Numbered from the stretch's first letter, positions 51,330 to 62,024 are shown. The stretch is 64,000 nucleotides of DNA from Acinetobacter sp. YWS30-1 (GCF_033558715.1 NZ_CP114606.1:682001-746000), one strand, 5' to 3'. Program-made: numbers and translations. Notes: a model not told the origin generated them from the sequence alone.

Positions 51330-51560
51330 ATGAATGCGTTTGTTGGTCAAACTTTTCAAATGAATCAACTCATCAATATCAAACAGGTTGTAGAGTTTGT
51401 AGGGGTTGGACGTTCAACCATCTATGAAATGATGGATGAGAACTCGCCCTACTACGATCCTACATTTCCGAAGAAAGTCAAAATCACCCAAAACCGTATC
51501 GGTTGGTCAGCTTATGAGATCCATCAATGGATTGAAAATAAGTTGGCGAGCCGTGAATAG
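51330..51560 (+). CDS. AlpA family DNA-binding regulator
   Basis: A 76-residue MerR-like winged-helix protein. INIKQVVEFVGVGRSTIYEMM is the helix-turn-helix, then PTFPKKVKI (wing) and IGWSAYEIHQWIENKL, all AlpA-typical. In CP4-57 AlpA activates the integrase gene and promotes excision, and it may do so here. Start is the ATG after GGAG (GATTTGGAGTCAGC). Confidence 0.9.
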   Translation: MNAFVGQTFQMNQLINIKQVVEFVGVGRSTIYEMMDENSPYYDPTFPKKVKITQNRIGWSAYEIHQWIENKLASRE

Positions 51561-51589
51561 TAAGGGAGCCAATGCTCCCTTATTTTTTT
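51561..51589 (+). terminator. Terminator of alpA
   Basis: Perfect TAAGGGAGC/GCTCCCTTA stem with a CAAT loop, then seven T. Confidence 0.93.
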
Positions 51590-51634
51590 GTTCCCAGTAG
51601 ATTTAGCTTACCAAAGCTGACTTAAGTTAAAGAC

Positions 51635-52039
51635 CTAAAACTTGTAAATTCCGCTGATCTCTTTTAAAGCATTGGTATAGAGTGAGGACTTTAGCTCTTG
51701 TAGATTACCTTGTTTAGTTAAAAAGCCTTGATGTAAGACGATCCAATTAGGGTCAGTTTTATTCATTTCTATCGGAGAGTGAAGAATTGAACGTTTTGCA
51801 TCGTATGCACACACAAATTCATCTGATAAAAATGAAGGGAGTGTGATCCGATCGCGAACGATGAAACAATCCACTAAAGAAAAATTAACAGGTGGTTTAC
51901 CAGTAAATACTCCCTGAGTCATCCAAACGATATCGTCAGTTTTTAAAAGGTTGTTTTTCTTGGAGTAAACCATAGGGAAAGGCAGCTCGTGGTAATAGAT
52001 TGAGCCCTTTTCAGTAACATCAACCTTATGATAAGCCAA
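51635..52039 (-). CDS. Hypothetical protein, TTG start
   Basis: A 134-residue frame on the strand opposite to its neighbours. The start is TTG and the codon directly before it is an in-frame TAG, so no longer N-terminus is possible without a frameshift. A GAG lies about 11 bases upstream. The composition is ordinary (IYYHELPFPMVYSKKN, then DIVWMTQGVF, then PNWIVLHQGFL), with predicted beta strands and no signal or membrane segment. I recognise no family. It lies between alpA and the restriction operon, where accessory genes are common. It may be a remnant. Confidence 0.5.
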   Translation of the reverse strand: MAYHKVDVTEKGSIYYHELPFPMVYSKKNNLLKTDDIVWMTQGVFTGKPPVNFSLVDCFIVRDRITLPSFLSDEFVCAYDAKRSILHSPIEMNKTDPNWIVLHQGFLTKQGNLQELKSSLYTNALKEISGIYKF

Positions 52040-52150
52040 CTAATGTTTTCTCATAATCGTAGCAACGTAATTGTCAAAATATTTAGCGAATTTTAACTTA
52101 ATTTTAGGCGGTAAAATAATTCTAAAATCGATGTTTAAAACTGAAAACTA

Positions 52151-52213
52151 TCCATTACAATGGATCAATTTTTGAATTTTATTGACCTGTTTTTTAGAGT
52201 TTAAGCGGGTCAA
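52151..52213. promoter_or_regulatory. Two inverted repeats upstream of hsdM
   Basis: TCCATT-AC-AATGGA at 52151-52164, and TTGACC (52182)/GGTCAA (52208) spaced by 20 bases, lie between the hypothetical gene and hsdM. They are candidate operators controlling the restriction operon. No controller protein gene is adjacent. Confidence 0.35.
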
Positions 52214-52234
52214 AATTTTAATTGTAGGTAAAAA

Positions 52235-54943
52235 ATGCCACTAACGTTAAGCCAATTAGAAAATCATCTTTTTAAAGCAGCAGACATCTTGCGTGGAAAG
52301 ATGGATGCATCTGAATTTAAAGAATATATTTTTGGTATGTTATTTATTAAACGCTGTTCAGATGTTTTTGAGGAAAATAGAGAGCGTTTGATCAGAGAGT
52401 TCGTTGAGGCAGGTCATTCTGAGGAAGAGGCTCAGGAAGCAGCTAAGCTTAAGGACTTCTATAAAGAGGAGGGCTCTTTTTGGGTTCCTGAAGAATCACG
52501 CTACGATTTTCTTGTAAAACATGCGCATAACAACGTTGGCGATTACCTGAATAAAGCCCTTGGTGGTCTTGAGGTGAATAATGTCAGTCTAGAAGATGTT
52601 TTAGAGCATATCGACTTCAATAGAAAAATTGGTAAAAGCCGAATTAAGGACATCAATTTACGACAGCTTATTTCGCATTTTGCGACGTATCGCTTAAGAA
52701 ATGAGGACTTTGAATTCCCTGATTTACTTGGAGCAGCATACGAATATCTGATCGGTGAGTTTGCAGATTCTGCAGGTAAAAAGGGCGGTGAATTCTATAC
52801 ACCTCGATCAGTTGTTCGATTAATGGTACGCATGATGCGTCCTCAACAGCATCATCATGTTTATGATCCATGTTGCGGTTCTGGCGGTATGCTGATTCAT
52901 GCAAAAGAATATATGGATGAGCATGGTCAGGATGGTCGTAAAGCTAATCTCTATGGGCAAGAAGCCAATGGGACAGTTTGGTCGATTGCTAAAATGAATA
53001 TGCTGTTACATGGTATTAGTTCAGCGGATTTGCAAAATGATGACACGCTTGAACATCCTCGCCATTTAAAAAATGGTGAATTACGTCGTTTCGACCGTAT
53101 TTTGACTAACCCTCCATTTTCGATCCCATGGGGGAGTAAAGATAAAAATGAAAAAGGAGAAATTGCTTGGAAGCCTGATTTTTCAGATATTCGCTTCCCT
53201 TATGGTGAGGTGAAGTTAGGTTCTAAAAAAGCAGATTTGATGTTTGTGCAACACATGTTAGCAGTCTGTGCAGATGAAGGTCTCGTTGCGACAGTGTTAC
53301 CTCACGGTGTGTTATTCCGTAGTGGTGAAGAAAAAACTATTCGTCAGGGCATTATTGATGATGATTTATTAGAAGCAGTTATCGGTATTGCACCAAACCT
53401 GTTCTATGGCACTGGTATTCCAGCATGTATCTTAATTTTACGTCAGCGTAAAAACGATGCATCTGAGCGTATTAGTGGAAAACCGCAAAATCGACAAGGC
53501 AAAGTATTATTTATTAATGCGGATCGTGAATATTTCGAAGGTCGTGCTCAAAACTATCTCTTGCCTGAACATATCGAAAAAATCGCTTCAACCTATGAGA
53601 ATTACTCAGAACTAGATAATTTCTCTAAAATTGTCGATTATCAAGAGATTGTAGATAACGATTACAACCTTAATATTCGTCGCTATGTAGATAATACGCC
53701 TGAACCAGAACCTCAGGATGTTCGGGCCCATTTAGTTGGTGGTATTCCTAAGCGTGAAGTCTCAAATAAAGCGCCTTTATTCCAAGCGCATGGTCTAGAT
53801 GCTTCAACTTTGTTTGTTGAACGTGATGAAAAGTATTATGACTTTTTACCTGCGATGCAATCAAAGGCTGAGTTTAAGTCTTTAATCTCACAGCAAGCTT
53901 CGGTCGTGGCGAGAGAAGCAGAAGTTAAAGCCTCATTTGAAAAGTGGTGGTCAGAAAATGCAAGCTCAATCACAACTTTGGTTGGTGAAAAAAGCTTTGT
54001 AAGTGTCCGTCAGCAATTACTTGAAAGTTTTAGTCAAACATTGAATCAAGTCGGGATGCTCGATAACTTCCAAGTGAAAGGGATGATTGCAGGTTTTTGG
54101 TATCAAGCAAAATATGATTTCTTAACCTTAATGGCACGAGGCTCAAGTGGTGTAGTAGATGCTTGGCGTACGGGGATCGTGACTGCACTTGAGGACAAGA
54201 CTCGTAAAGAAAGTCCACTTGAACATAAATTGGTAAAATTCCTAATGGGGGATTTCGTTGATGACTTAGAGCAGTTGAATGCGAAAAAAACTGAGCTTGA
54301 AGGTCAGTTAGCTGCTTTAGAGGGCACGGAATCAGATGAGGAAGAAAGTGAGTCGGATCAAGTTTCTATTAAAGACTTGAAAGAGCAGAAGAAAACAAAA
54401 GAGGCTCAAATTAAGCCACTCAAGCAGTCTGTGAAAGCACTTGAAAAAGAGCGTAAAGCTTTAAGCGCACAACTGAAAAAACTGCAAAAAGATGCATTTC
54501 TAAATCAGGATATGATCGCAAGCATTGATGCACAAACTCAAGGGATTGATAGTCAGACCAGTAAATTGCATCGTCAAATTCAAGTGATTGAAAATGAGCT
54601 TCAGCCAGTTTATGAAGCTTTGGAAGCTTATGCTGCTGTAGAGGCTGATTTAAAAGAAGCAAAACAAGCGGTGTCTGAAAAAGAAGCGCAATTTGTTGAG
54701 CACTTAAATCAAGCAGTAGATGGTTTAGATAGCGAGCAGGCAGCAACTTTAGTTTTGAATATTTTGCATAACGATATGACTCAGATTTTAAATCGTTATA
54801 TCAATATTCAACGTCAGGCTGTGGTGCAATGTTTTGAAACGTGGTGGGATAAATACAAAGTTACTTTGAATGAAATTGAGCAAGAGCGAGAGAAAGTCGC
54901 ATCTGAATTATCAGGTTTCTTAAAGGAGCTTGGTTATGTCTAA
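52235..54943 (+). CDS. hsdM: Type I restriction-modification methyltransferase subunit (HsdM), long form
   Basis: N6-adenine methyltransferase of a type I system. The HsdM_N domain ([27 protein letters not shown]) is followed by the methylase with motif [11 protein letters not shown] near 210-220 and motif IV TNPPF near 290. At 902 residues it is much longer than common HsdM proteins (about 500-550). The extra part includes a helical region (about 510-660) and a coiled coil with an acidic stretch (about 670-860). It overlaps hsdS by eight bases. Confidence 0.93.
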   Translation: MPLTLSQLENHLFKAADILRGKMDASEFKEYIFGMLFIKRCSDVFEENRERLIREFVEAGHSEEEAQEAAKLKDFYKEEGSFWVPEESRYDFLVKHAHNNVGDYLNKALGGLEVNNVSLEDVLEHIDFNRKIGKSRIKDINLRQLISHFATYRLRNEDFEFPDLLGAAYEYLIGEFADSAGKKGGEFYTPRSVVRLMVRMMRPQQHHHVYDPCCGSGGMLIHAKEYMDEHGQDGRKANLYGQEANGTVWSIAKMNMLLHGISSADLQNDDTLEHPRHLKNGELRRFDRILTNPPFSIPWGSKDKNEKGEIAWKPDFSDIRFPYGEVKLGSKKADLMFVQHMLAVCADEGLVATVLPHGVLFRSGEEKTIRQGIIDDDLLEAVIGIAPNLFYGTGIPACILILRQRKNDASERISGKPQNRQGKVLFINADREYFEGRAQNYLLPEHIEKIASTYENYSELDNFSKIVDYQEIVDNDYNLNIRRYVDNTPEPEPQDVRAHLVGGIPKREVSNKAPLFQAHGLDASTLFVERDEKYYDFLPAMQSKAEFKSLISQQASVVAREAEVKASFEKWWSENASSITTLVGEKSFVSVRQQLLESFSQTLNQVGMLDNFQVKGMIAGFWYQAKYDFLTLMARGSSGVVDAWRTGIVTALEDKTRKESPLEHKLVKFLMGDFVDDLEQLNAKKTELEGQLAALEGTESDEEESESDQVSIKDLKEQKKTKEAQIKPLKQSVKALEKERKALSAQLKKLQKDAFLNQDMIASIDAQTQGIDSQTSKLHRQIQVIENELQPVYEALEAYAAVEADLKEAKQAVSEKEAQFVEHLNQAVDGLDSEQAATLVLNILHNDMTQILNRYINIQRQAVVQCFETWWDKYKVTLNEIEQEREKVASELSGFLKELGYV

Positions 54944-56150
54944 AACAATTGCTTTAGAAAATTGTGTTCAGATACTTGATAATCTTAGAAAACCAATTAA
55001 TTCTGATGAGAGATATTTAAGATCTGGAAACATTCCTTATTATGGAGCTAATGGTCAGCAAGGGTGGATTGATGATTTTTTATTTGATGAGAATCTTGTA
55101 CTCCTAGCAGAAGATGGTGGAGATTTTGATAATTATCATACGAAACCTATTGCTTATAGAGTCAGTGGTAAAAGTTGGGTGAATAATCACGCGCATGTAC
55201 TCAAAGCCATACCAGAAGTTTTAGATAATGATTATTTATATTGGGCACTTGTACATAAAAATATTGTGAAATTTGTTTCTGGTGGTACTAGAAGTAAATT
55301 GAATCAAAGCGAGTTAAGAAAAATAGAGATCCCATATTTTTCTATTGAAAAACAGAAAAAAATCTCATTTGTGCTTAACAAAATAGAAATTCAAACAGAT
55401 TTAACAAAAGATCTAATTGCAAAATTGAATAAAAAGAAGCGAGGGCTTTCAAACGACTTGCTTACTCGTGGTGTAGACTCACACGGAAATCTGCGTCCAA
55501 GTTATGACGATGCACCTGATCTTTATCAAGAGACAGAATTAGGATTTATTCCAAAAGAGTGGGATGCGCAAAAGATTAATGCTTATTTAGTTTCTGATGC
55601 TGGTATCAAACCTGGACCCTTTGGCTCAAGTGTGAAAAAAGAGTTTTATAAAGCTGATGGTTTTAAAATTTATGGTCAGGAGCAAGTCATTGCAGGTAAT
55701 CAACATATCGGAGATTATTATATTTCAGAAAGTAAATTCAATGACTTGATTGACTTCGCTGTTAAAGAAAATGATATTTTAATCAGCTTAGTTGGTACTA
55801 TTGGGAAAGTCCTAAGGCTTTCATCACCTCTAAAGAAAGGAATAATTAATCCTCGCTTAATGCGACTAAGACCTAATATTCAGCTTTGTAATCCAAACTT
55901 TTTAGCCATTTTATTAGCATCAGATTTTTATGTAAATCAAGTTATTGCAAAGGCTGGTGGGGGGACGATGCCTGTAATAAATAAGTCAATTATTTCTAGC
56001 GTATCTGTACCAATTATCCCAATTGATGAACAAATGAAAATAGTGGAAATCTATAATGGTATTGATACGAAATATAAATTAGAAATTAATAATCTTAAAA
56101 AGCTACAAAAGATGAAAAAAGGCTTATTGCAAGATTTACTTCAAAATTAA
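54936..56150 (+). CDS. hsdS: Type I restriction-modification specificity subunit (HsdS)
   Basis: DNA-recognition subunit with two target-recognition domains separated by a conserved helix. TRD1 is about 1-150 ([29 protein letters not shown]), followed by the linker [19 protein letters not shown]2 (about 205-360, [21 protein letters not shown]) and the C-terminal helix [16 protein letters not shown]. The ATG lies inside the hsdM 3' end with AAGGAG seven bases upstream (404 residues). The recognition sequence cannot be read from sequence. Confidence 0.92.
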   Translation: MSKTIALENCVQILDNLRKPINSDERYLRSGNIPYYGANGQQGWIDDFLFDENLVLLAEDGGDFDNYHTKPIAYRVSGKSWVNNHAHVLKAIPEVLDNDYLYWALVHKNIVKFVSGGTRSKLNQSELRKIEIPYFSIEKQKKISFVLNKIEIQTDLTKDLIAKLNKKKRGLSNDLLTRGVDSHGNLRPSYDDAPDLYQETELGFIPKEWDAQKINAYLVSDAGIKPGPFGSSVKKEFYKADGFKIYGQEQVIAGNQHIGDYYISESKFNDLIDFAVKENDILISLVGTIGKVLRLSSPLKKGIINPRLMRLRPNIQLCNPNFLAILLASDFYVNQVIAKAGGGTMPVINKSIISSVSVPIIPIDEQMKIVEIYNGIDTKYKLEINNLKKLQKMKKGLLQDLLQN

Positions 56151-56166
56151 ATTATGGAATGAATAA

Positions 56167-59100
56167 GTGAGCAGAGAATATTTAGATGTAGAGCTTCCAT
56201 TGATTGACCAGCTAAGAGGGTTAGGCTGGTCACATTATATTAATGGCAGTGTAGAAGATTCAAAAGTAACGTTACGTCAGAACTTTACAGAAGTTTATCT
56301 TGAGTCTATCTTGCGAACAAAGTTACGTGAAATTAATTTGCGTGATGGCGAAGAGTGGCTTGATAAAGAACGTATTGATGACACGATCAAAGCGCTACAA
56401 CTAAATGCCAAAAATAAACTTTTAGAAATCAACAAACAGGTAACGGAAGACTTACTGCTTAAGGGACATGAAGTTGATGGATTGGAAGGGTGGAATGGTG
56501 GGCGTAGCCAAATCATTCAGTTCTTTGATTGGGAAAATGTTCACAATAACCAATTCACGATTGTTCGCCAATTCCGAGTAGATTGCCCACCAGGATACGA
56601 TAAGGGCAAGGGCTATATCATTCCTGATATTGTTCTATTTGTGAATGGTCTGCCATTGGTTGTCATTGAGTGCAAATCTCCTGCTGTTCAAGAACCTATC
56701 ATTCAAGCGATTGATCAATTGAGACGTTACACCAATCAACGCTTTGAAGCAGGTGAAGTACACGATAAAGAAGGTAATGAAAACCTATTTATTACTAATC
56801 AATTACTGATTGCAACAAGCTTTGATGAAGCCCGTGTTTCTACAATCGGTGGTTTGGCTGAGCATTACTTGCCTTGGAAAACAACCTATCCAGAAAAAGA
56901 AGAAACGATCTGTGAGAAATTAGGTGTTTCACAACTAAGTGAACAGCAGCGTTTAGTTCAGGGGATTCTTGAGCCAAAAAATTTACTCGACCTCGTTCGA
57001 CACTTTGTTATTAATCAAACTGAAAATGGGCGATTAATCAAAATAGCACCTCGTTATCAACAATACAGAGCAGTGAACAAAGCCGTAGAAAGATTAAAAA
57101 ATGGTGATACACGGGCGATTGATGGCGAACATGATAAACGTGGTGGGATCATCTGGCATACACAAGGTTCAGGTAAGTCCTTAACTATGGTTTTCTTGGT
57201 ACGCAAAATGCGTTCTGATTACCATTTGCAAACCTTTAAAATTGTGATGGTTACAGATCGTAAGCAATTGCAAAAGCAATTAGCTGCCACCTCTATTTTG
57301 ACTGGTGAAAAAGTTTATGTAGCTAAAGATGCTAAATCAGTGAATAAGCTGATTGAAAGCACAACGCCTGATATCGTCTTTGCCATGATACAAAAATATC
57401 AGGATCAAGATCTCAAAGCGATTAAAGCAGATGAAAAGATGGCTTTAGATCAATTGACCAGTACGACTAAGAAATCTTCTAGAGTAAGAAATGCTAATGA
57501 AAATATTCTGATCTTGATTGATGAAGCGCATCGAACTCAAGCTGGTGACTTGCATGCCAATCTCATGGCTGCTTTACCCAATGCAGCCAGAATTGGTTTT
57601 ACAGGTACGCCGATTATCATGGGTAAAAAGAAATACACACATGATATTTTTGGTGAGTTTATTGATCGCTATACAATTAAAGAAGCTGAAGAGGATGGTG
57701 CGATTGTACCTATCCTCTATGAAGGTCGTACTGCAAAAGGTGCATTAAAAGATGGTGCAACTTTGGATGAGCTTTTTGAAGATCTCTTTGCAGAGAAATC
57801 AAAAGAAGAGCTAGAAGAGATTAAAAAGAAATATGCAACTAAAGGGGATATCAGTGAAGCCCCGTTGCTTATTGAAGATAAAGCTTACGATATGTTGTGT
57901 CACTACGTGACGCATATCATGGCAAATGGGCTGAAAGCACAGGTAGTGGTATATAGCCGTTTGGCAGCGATTCGTTATGTTGAAGCATTAAATAAAGCCA
58001 AAGAAAAACTACTTAAACAATCTAGTTTAATCTCGGAAGCAGATAAGAAAATATCTGACGAAGAGTTAGTGCAAAAACCATTGAAGAAACAAGCATTAAT
58101 TCAAGCTTATCGACAAAAAGATCTATTACAGAAAATCGATTTCGCTGCGATTATTTCTGCTGATAATAATGATGATCCAACATGGAAAGAATGGACAGAT
58201 CATAAGGCACAGGAAACACGAATTGAAAATTTCAAAAAGCCGTTGATCCACTCAAATCCTGAAAAAGTTCATCATCTGAGTTTTATTATTGTCAAATCAA
58301 TGCTTTTGACAGGTTTTGATGCTCCAATTGAAGGTGTTCTATACCTAGATCGTTCGATTCAAGAGGCTGAACTGCTTCAAGCCGTAGCCCGTGTAAACAG
58401 GACTGGATTCGGTAAAAAAGCAGGTTTAGTTGTGGACTACTATGGTGTGGCTGAGCATCTAAAAGATGCTTTATCGCAATATAGCCAAACGGATATCGAA
58501 GGAGCATTAACAAGCATTAAAGATATCTTGCCAAGTTTGAGAGATGCTTATGCGCGTGTAATGAAGTGTTTTACGACACATGGTTTAGATATCTACAGTG
58601 ATTTAAACGAATGTGTACATTTGTTAGAGTCAGAAAAACTGAGGGCTGAATTTACGGTGAAGCTAAAGAAAATGTTAGCTTTACTTGATATCGTTTTACC
58701 TAGACCTGAGGGCTTAGAGTTTGTAAAAGGAGCAAAACAGCTTGCTTATATCTATGCTCGAGCACGTAATCAATACCAAATGAACAGTACGCCAATTGGT
58801 AAAGATGTGGGCGCTAAGGTAAGACAATTAATTGATGACCATGTAATTGGGATGGGCGTTGATCCAAAGATTCCACCAATAACATTATTGGATGCTGGCT
58901 TTAGTGATTATCTAGAGCAAATTGAAAAGCAAGCAGGTAAGCGTGCGAAGGCGTCTGCAATGCAACATGCTGTGCGAGCTCATGCAACTCAAAACATGGA
59001 TAAAGATCCTGTCAAATATGCAAAATTAAGTGAGTATGTTGAAGAAATTCTAAAAAATATGCATGAGCATTGGGATGAGCAAATTAAAGCATTCCAAAAA

Positions 59101-59466
59101 ATCATGGATCAGGAATTAACACAACAGGCCTTTGATTTTGAAGAAGAAAAACAGCCTGAAATGTCTGAGGAATACAAGCCATTTTATAATGTAATTGTGG
59201 ATGAGGTCTTTAAAGAAATTAAGTTAACTGAAGAGCAACAGGCGCAGATCAGTGGCGTTGTTCATGAGTTAGTTGATATGATTGCTGATGAATTAACAGA
59301 GACATTTTGGGAGTCGCATAAAGCTGCTACGCGAGAATCATTGAAGTCTAGGATCGTACAGGATTTGTTTAAATCTAAGTTGGTACCGATTACTAAGGCG
59401 ACTTCTCTTGCAAATAAAATCATGGATATTGCACAGGCGAACCATGAAGCTTTATTAAAATTGTAA
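56167..59466 (+). CDS. hsdR: Type I restriction endonuclease subunit (HsdR)
   Basis: Motor-nuclease subunit. The PD-(D/E)xK nuclease has IPDIVLFVNGLPLVVIECKSP near 155-172. The SF2 translocase has Walker A WHTQGSGKS near 328-336, DEAH near 451, GFTGTPI and a late LLTGFDAP / RVNRTG. A helical C-terminus binds the methylase. The start is a GTG 16 bases after hsdS. 1099 residues, intact. Its TAA overlaps the next gene's ATG (TAATG). Confidence 0.95.
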   Translation: MSREYLDVELPLIDQLRGLGWSHYINGSVEDSKVTLRQNFTEVYLESILRTKLREINLRDGEEWLDKERIDDTIKALQLNAKNKLLEINKQVTEDLLLKGHEVDGLEGWNGGRSQIIQFFDWENVHNNQFTIVRQFRVDCPPGYDKGKGYIIPDIVLFVNGLPLVVIECKSPAVQEPIIQAIDQLRRYTNQRFEAGEVHDKEGNENLFITNQLLIATSFDEARVSTIGGLAEHYLPWKTTYPEKEETICEKLGVSQLSEQQRLVQGILEPKNLLDLVRHFVINQTENGRLIKIAPRYQQYRAVNKAVERLKNGDTRAIDGEHDKRGGIIWHTQGSGKSLTMVFLVRKMRSDYHLQTFKIVMVTDRKQLQKQLAATSILTGEKVYVAKDAKSVNKLIESTTPDIVFAMIQKYQDQDLKAIKADEKMALDQLTSTTKKSSRVRNANENILILIDEAHRTQAGDLHANLMAALPNAARIGFTGTPIIMGKKKYTHDIFGEFIDRYTIKEAEEDGAIVPILYEGRTAKGALKDGATLDELFEDLFAEKSKEELEEIKKKYATKGDISEAPLLIEDKAYDMLCHYVTHIMANGLKAQVVVYSRLAAIRYVEALNKAKEKLLKQSSLISEADKKISDEELVQKPLKKQALIQAYRQKDLLQKIDFAAIISADNNDDPTWKEWTDHKAQETRIENFKKPLIHSNPEKVHHLSFIIVKSMLLTGFDAPIEGVLYLDRSIQEAELLQAVARVNRTGFGKKAGLVVDYYGVAEHLKDALSQYSQTDIEGALTSIKDILPSLRDAYARVMKCFTTHGLDIYSDLNECVHLLESEKLRAEFTVKLKKMLALLDIVLPRPEGLEFVKGAKQLAYIYARARNQYQMNSTPIGKDVGAKVRQLIDDHVIGMGVDPKIPPITLLDAGFSDYLEQIEKQAGKRAKASAMQHAVRAHATQNMDKDPVKYAKLSEYVEEILKNMHEHWDEQIKAFQKIMDQELTQQAFDFEEEKQPEMSEEYKPFYNVIVDEVFKEIKLTEEQQAQISGVVHELVDMIADELTETFWESHKAATRESLKSRIVQDLFKSKLVPITKATSLANKIMDIAQANHEALLKL

Positions 59467-60164
59467 TGCAGAAAAAGATTGGCGAATTTGATATTCAGGT
59501 CAAACACAGCAGAATCAGAAATTCGATGTGCTTAACCGTAGAGAGAGATGGATCAATCTCTCTTGCTCTCCCTCTTGAAGCGACAGAACGAGAGGTAGAG
59601 GAATTCGTCAAATCTAAGTCTTTTTGGTTGTATAGCAAGTTGGCAGAAAAAGAAGAGTTGCGACATAAAGCAATTCCGAAAAAACAATTTGTGAATGGTG
59701 AAGGGTTCTTATATTTAGGTCGAAGTTATCGCCTGAAGATAGTTAAAAACATTGAATATCCAGTCCAACTTAAACAAGGACGATTTGTCATGTCATCAAC
59801 GGACATTGATGAAGCACAAAGTTATTTGGTTAAATGGTACAAGAAAAAAGCCCAAAAATGGTTGGAGGCAAGACTTGAAGATTTTAAAAATCAAATTAGC
59901 GTTCAACCTGAGAATATTCATATTCGAGATTTAGGTTATCGTTGGGGCTCTTGTAGTAGAAATAAAGACTTATACTTCCATTGGAAAGTTATGTTATTGC
60001 CTAAATCATTAATTGATTATGTTCTAGTACATGAGTTAATGCATTTAATTGAACCTGAGCATAATGAGGCTTTTTGGAAGTTAGTGTCTTTGATTTTGCC
60101 TGATTATGAAGATCGAAAAAATAAGTTGGATAAAATAGGAATTGAAACTGACTACTCGTTTTAG
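59466..60164 (+). CDS. YgjP-like zinc metallopeptidase (M48/SprT-type)
   Basis: A 232-residue protein of the YgjP-like (DUF45) metallopeptidase family. The zinc motif HELMH is at 189-193, with RDLGYRWGSCSRNKDLYFHWK before it and EPEHNEAFW after, which holds the third ligand. It is translationally coupled to hsdR (TAATG) and such genes often end type I restriction operons. Its role there is not known; a part in turnover of restriction subunits is a reasonable guess. Confidence 0.9.
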   Translation: MQKKIGEFDIQVKHSRIRNSMCLTVERDGSISLALPLEATEREVEEFVKSKSFWLYSKLAEKEELRHKAIPKKQFVNGEGFLYLGRSYRLKIVKNIEYPVQLKQGRFVMSSTDIDEAQSYLVKWYKKKAQKWLEARLEDFKNQISVQPENIHIRDLGYRWGSCSRNKDLYFHWKVMLLPKSLIDYVLVHELMHLIEPEHNEAFWKLVSLILPDYEDRKNKLDKIGIETDYSF

Positions 60165-60363
60165 CTTTGGGTTATTATGGGTAAGTTATCAGGATACTAA
60201 GTCTATAAAAACAATAAATTGCAATTCGAGTTAAACTGCCACCACCGCACCATCAAAGATCTTGTTCTTAATAATTTAAAGTGCAATTATCTACTAATAA
60301 ATTGTTATTTTTATGTAAAAATGTGATTAAATTACTAAAAATTAAATATTAGTAGAGGGTAAC

Positions 60364-62007
60364 TTGCACTTCATAATTAATAATCCATACCGTATTTTAG
60401 GGCTCACTGCAAATGCTTCATCAAGAGAAGTAGCAAAAAGAGTAGCAGATTTAGAAACATTTGCTGAGTTTGGAAAAATTAAAAAATATCCTCTTGATCT
60501 AGTGGAAATAGTTCCTCTTACAAGAACAGTAGATACAATTCAGCAAGCTGCAAAAGATATAGAAAATGATACTGACAAATTGGTATACGCTTTCTTCTGG
60601 TTTGCAAAAGTTGATAGTGTTGATGAATTAGCAATTGAGTGTATTGAAAATAATCAAGTTCAAAAAGCTTTCGAAATATGGGATCAGCAAATTAATAAAA
60701 ATGGAAATGATGCTAAATTTTCATGGCGGCTTAATCGAGCAGTTATTTCATTATTTAGATGTCAGATTTCCAATTTTAGTACTGAAAATTTCGAATCAGC
60801 ATTAGAGGATTTAGGATATCTAACCGATGACCATTTTCAGGATGTCCAAAGATTTGTATTTGGGGAAAATAATTTAAAAATTGATAGAGAACAAGTTAAT
60901 AAAAAAATTAGTGATGAGATCATTAGCTTTGTAGGTATTTTAGAAGAACAACCTTATGGTGAATATTGCATTGGTCTTTTGAATGAGTTTTGGGCGTTTT
61001 CATCTAGTACAAAAGATTATGTAGAGACAAAATTATTTGCACCTTGTATTAATCAGATAGAGACTGCGATCCAAAAAAGTCAGCAGTTACGGGATGATGA
61101 AAATTCAAGTTCTATAAATCAATATAATGGTTTGAAAGAAGTTGAAGATCTGATTTATGAAATAGATGAATTTTCGGAAAATTATAAAATACAGAATATT
61201 ATCAATGAATATGCCAATGAGGTGAGAAGATGCTCACTATATGCATATAATCAGATTGATAACCGTGATTTGGCTTATGAATTGATTATATGGGCAGAGG
61301 AACTGCCATCCTATGGGCAGGTGGCTCAAGATATTGAGAAAAATAAAGAAGAATTAGTTGATTTAATAGAAAGCGATAAATTTGAAGAGATATATGCAAC
61401 TATTACTGAGTATATAAAGCGAGATTTGCATTCCATAGATGATGCTAGAAAAGTTTTAAATGTCTTTAAAATTGAACTGGCAAAAGTAGATGTACATAAC
61501 GAAATGTACTATACAGTCTCATCATACTGTGTAACCAAAATTTTGAATTTCTTAATTGATGAATTTAATGAAGCAAGTGATCGATTAGAACGAGATAAAA
61601 ATTTAGAAAGTTTTTATAGAGTTGCTGTTTCGGTTCGTGATGTTATGGCACAACTTAGGAATTTTGAAAAAAATTCAGAAGTTAAAGAACGATTAGAAAA
61701 TAATTATCAAAGTATCAGTTCACAGGCTGATGAAGCGAATAGATTTTTAGAATCCATAAATAGAAATGTAAGCTCAAGTCATTCCAATGATAACTCAACA
61801 TATCCTTCAACTTATAGAGAGCCTGGATTCTATAAGTCAGATAAAGATATTGTATTTAGTGGGGCGCTAGGTGGTTTAGCTGAACTTTGGGGGTGGAATG
61901 CTGGTTTTCTACGAATTTTGTTTGTTGTAGTTAGCTTGTTTATGTCTATTTGGCCAGGTGTAATTGCATACATCGTACTTAATATGATCATGCCTAAAAG
62001 AAATTAA
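60364..62007 (+). CDS. J-like (HPD-less) membrane protein with C-terminal PspC domain
   Basis: A 547-residue protein, first gene of a three-gene chaperone operon. The N-terminus INNPYRILGLTANASSREV resembles helix I and the loop of J domains, but no HPD tripeptide follows. A long helical middle part (about 60-480), rich in acidic and lysine residues, has a TPR-like look. The last 59 residues match PspC: SGALGGLAELWGWNAGFLR, a hydrophobic helix (ILFVVVSLFMSIWPGVIAY), then IMPKRN. So the protein is membrane-anchored at the C-terminus. Start is TTG with AGAGGG seven bases upstream. A co-chaperone role is inferred from the neighbours. Confidence 0.8.
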   Translation: MHFIINNPYRILGLTANASSREVAKRVADLETFAEFGKIKKYPLDLVEIVPLTRTVDTIQQAAKDIENDTDKLVYAFFWFAKVDSVDELAIECIENNQVQKAFEIWDQQINKNGNDAKFSWRLNRAVISLFRCQISNFSTENFESALEDLGYLTDDHFQDVQRFVFGENNLKIDREQVNKKISDEIISFVGILEEQPYGEYCIGLLNEFWAFSSSTKDYVETKLFAPCINQIETAIQKSQQLRDDENSSSINQYNGLKEVEDLIYEIDEFSENYKIQNIINEYANEVRRCSLYAYNQIDNRDLAYELIIWAEELPSYGQVAQDIEKNKEELVDLIESDKFEEIYATITEYIKRDLHSIDDARKVLNVFKIELAKVDVHNEMYYTVSSYCVTKILNFLIDEFNEASDRLERDKNLESFYRVAVSVRDVMAQLRNFEKNSEVKERLENNYQSISSQADEANRFLESINRNVSSSHSNDNSTYPSTYREPGFYKSDKDIVFSGALGGLAELWGWNAGFLRILFVVVSLFMSIWPGVIAYIVLNMIMPKRN

Positions 62008-62024
62008 TAATTGAGTGTTTAAAA

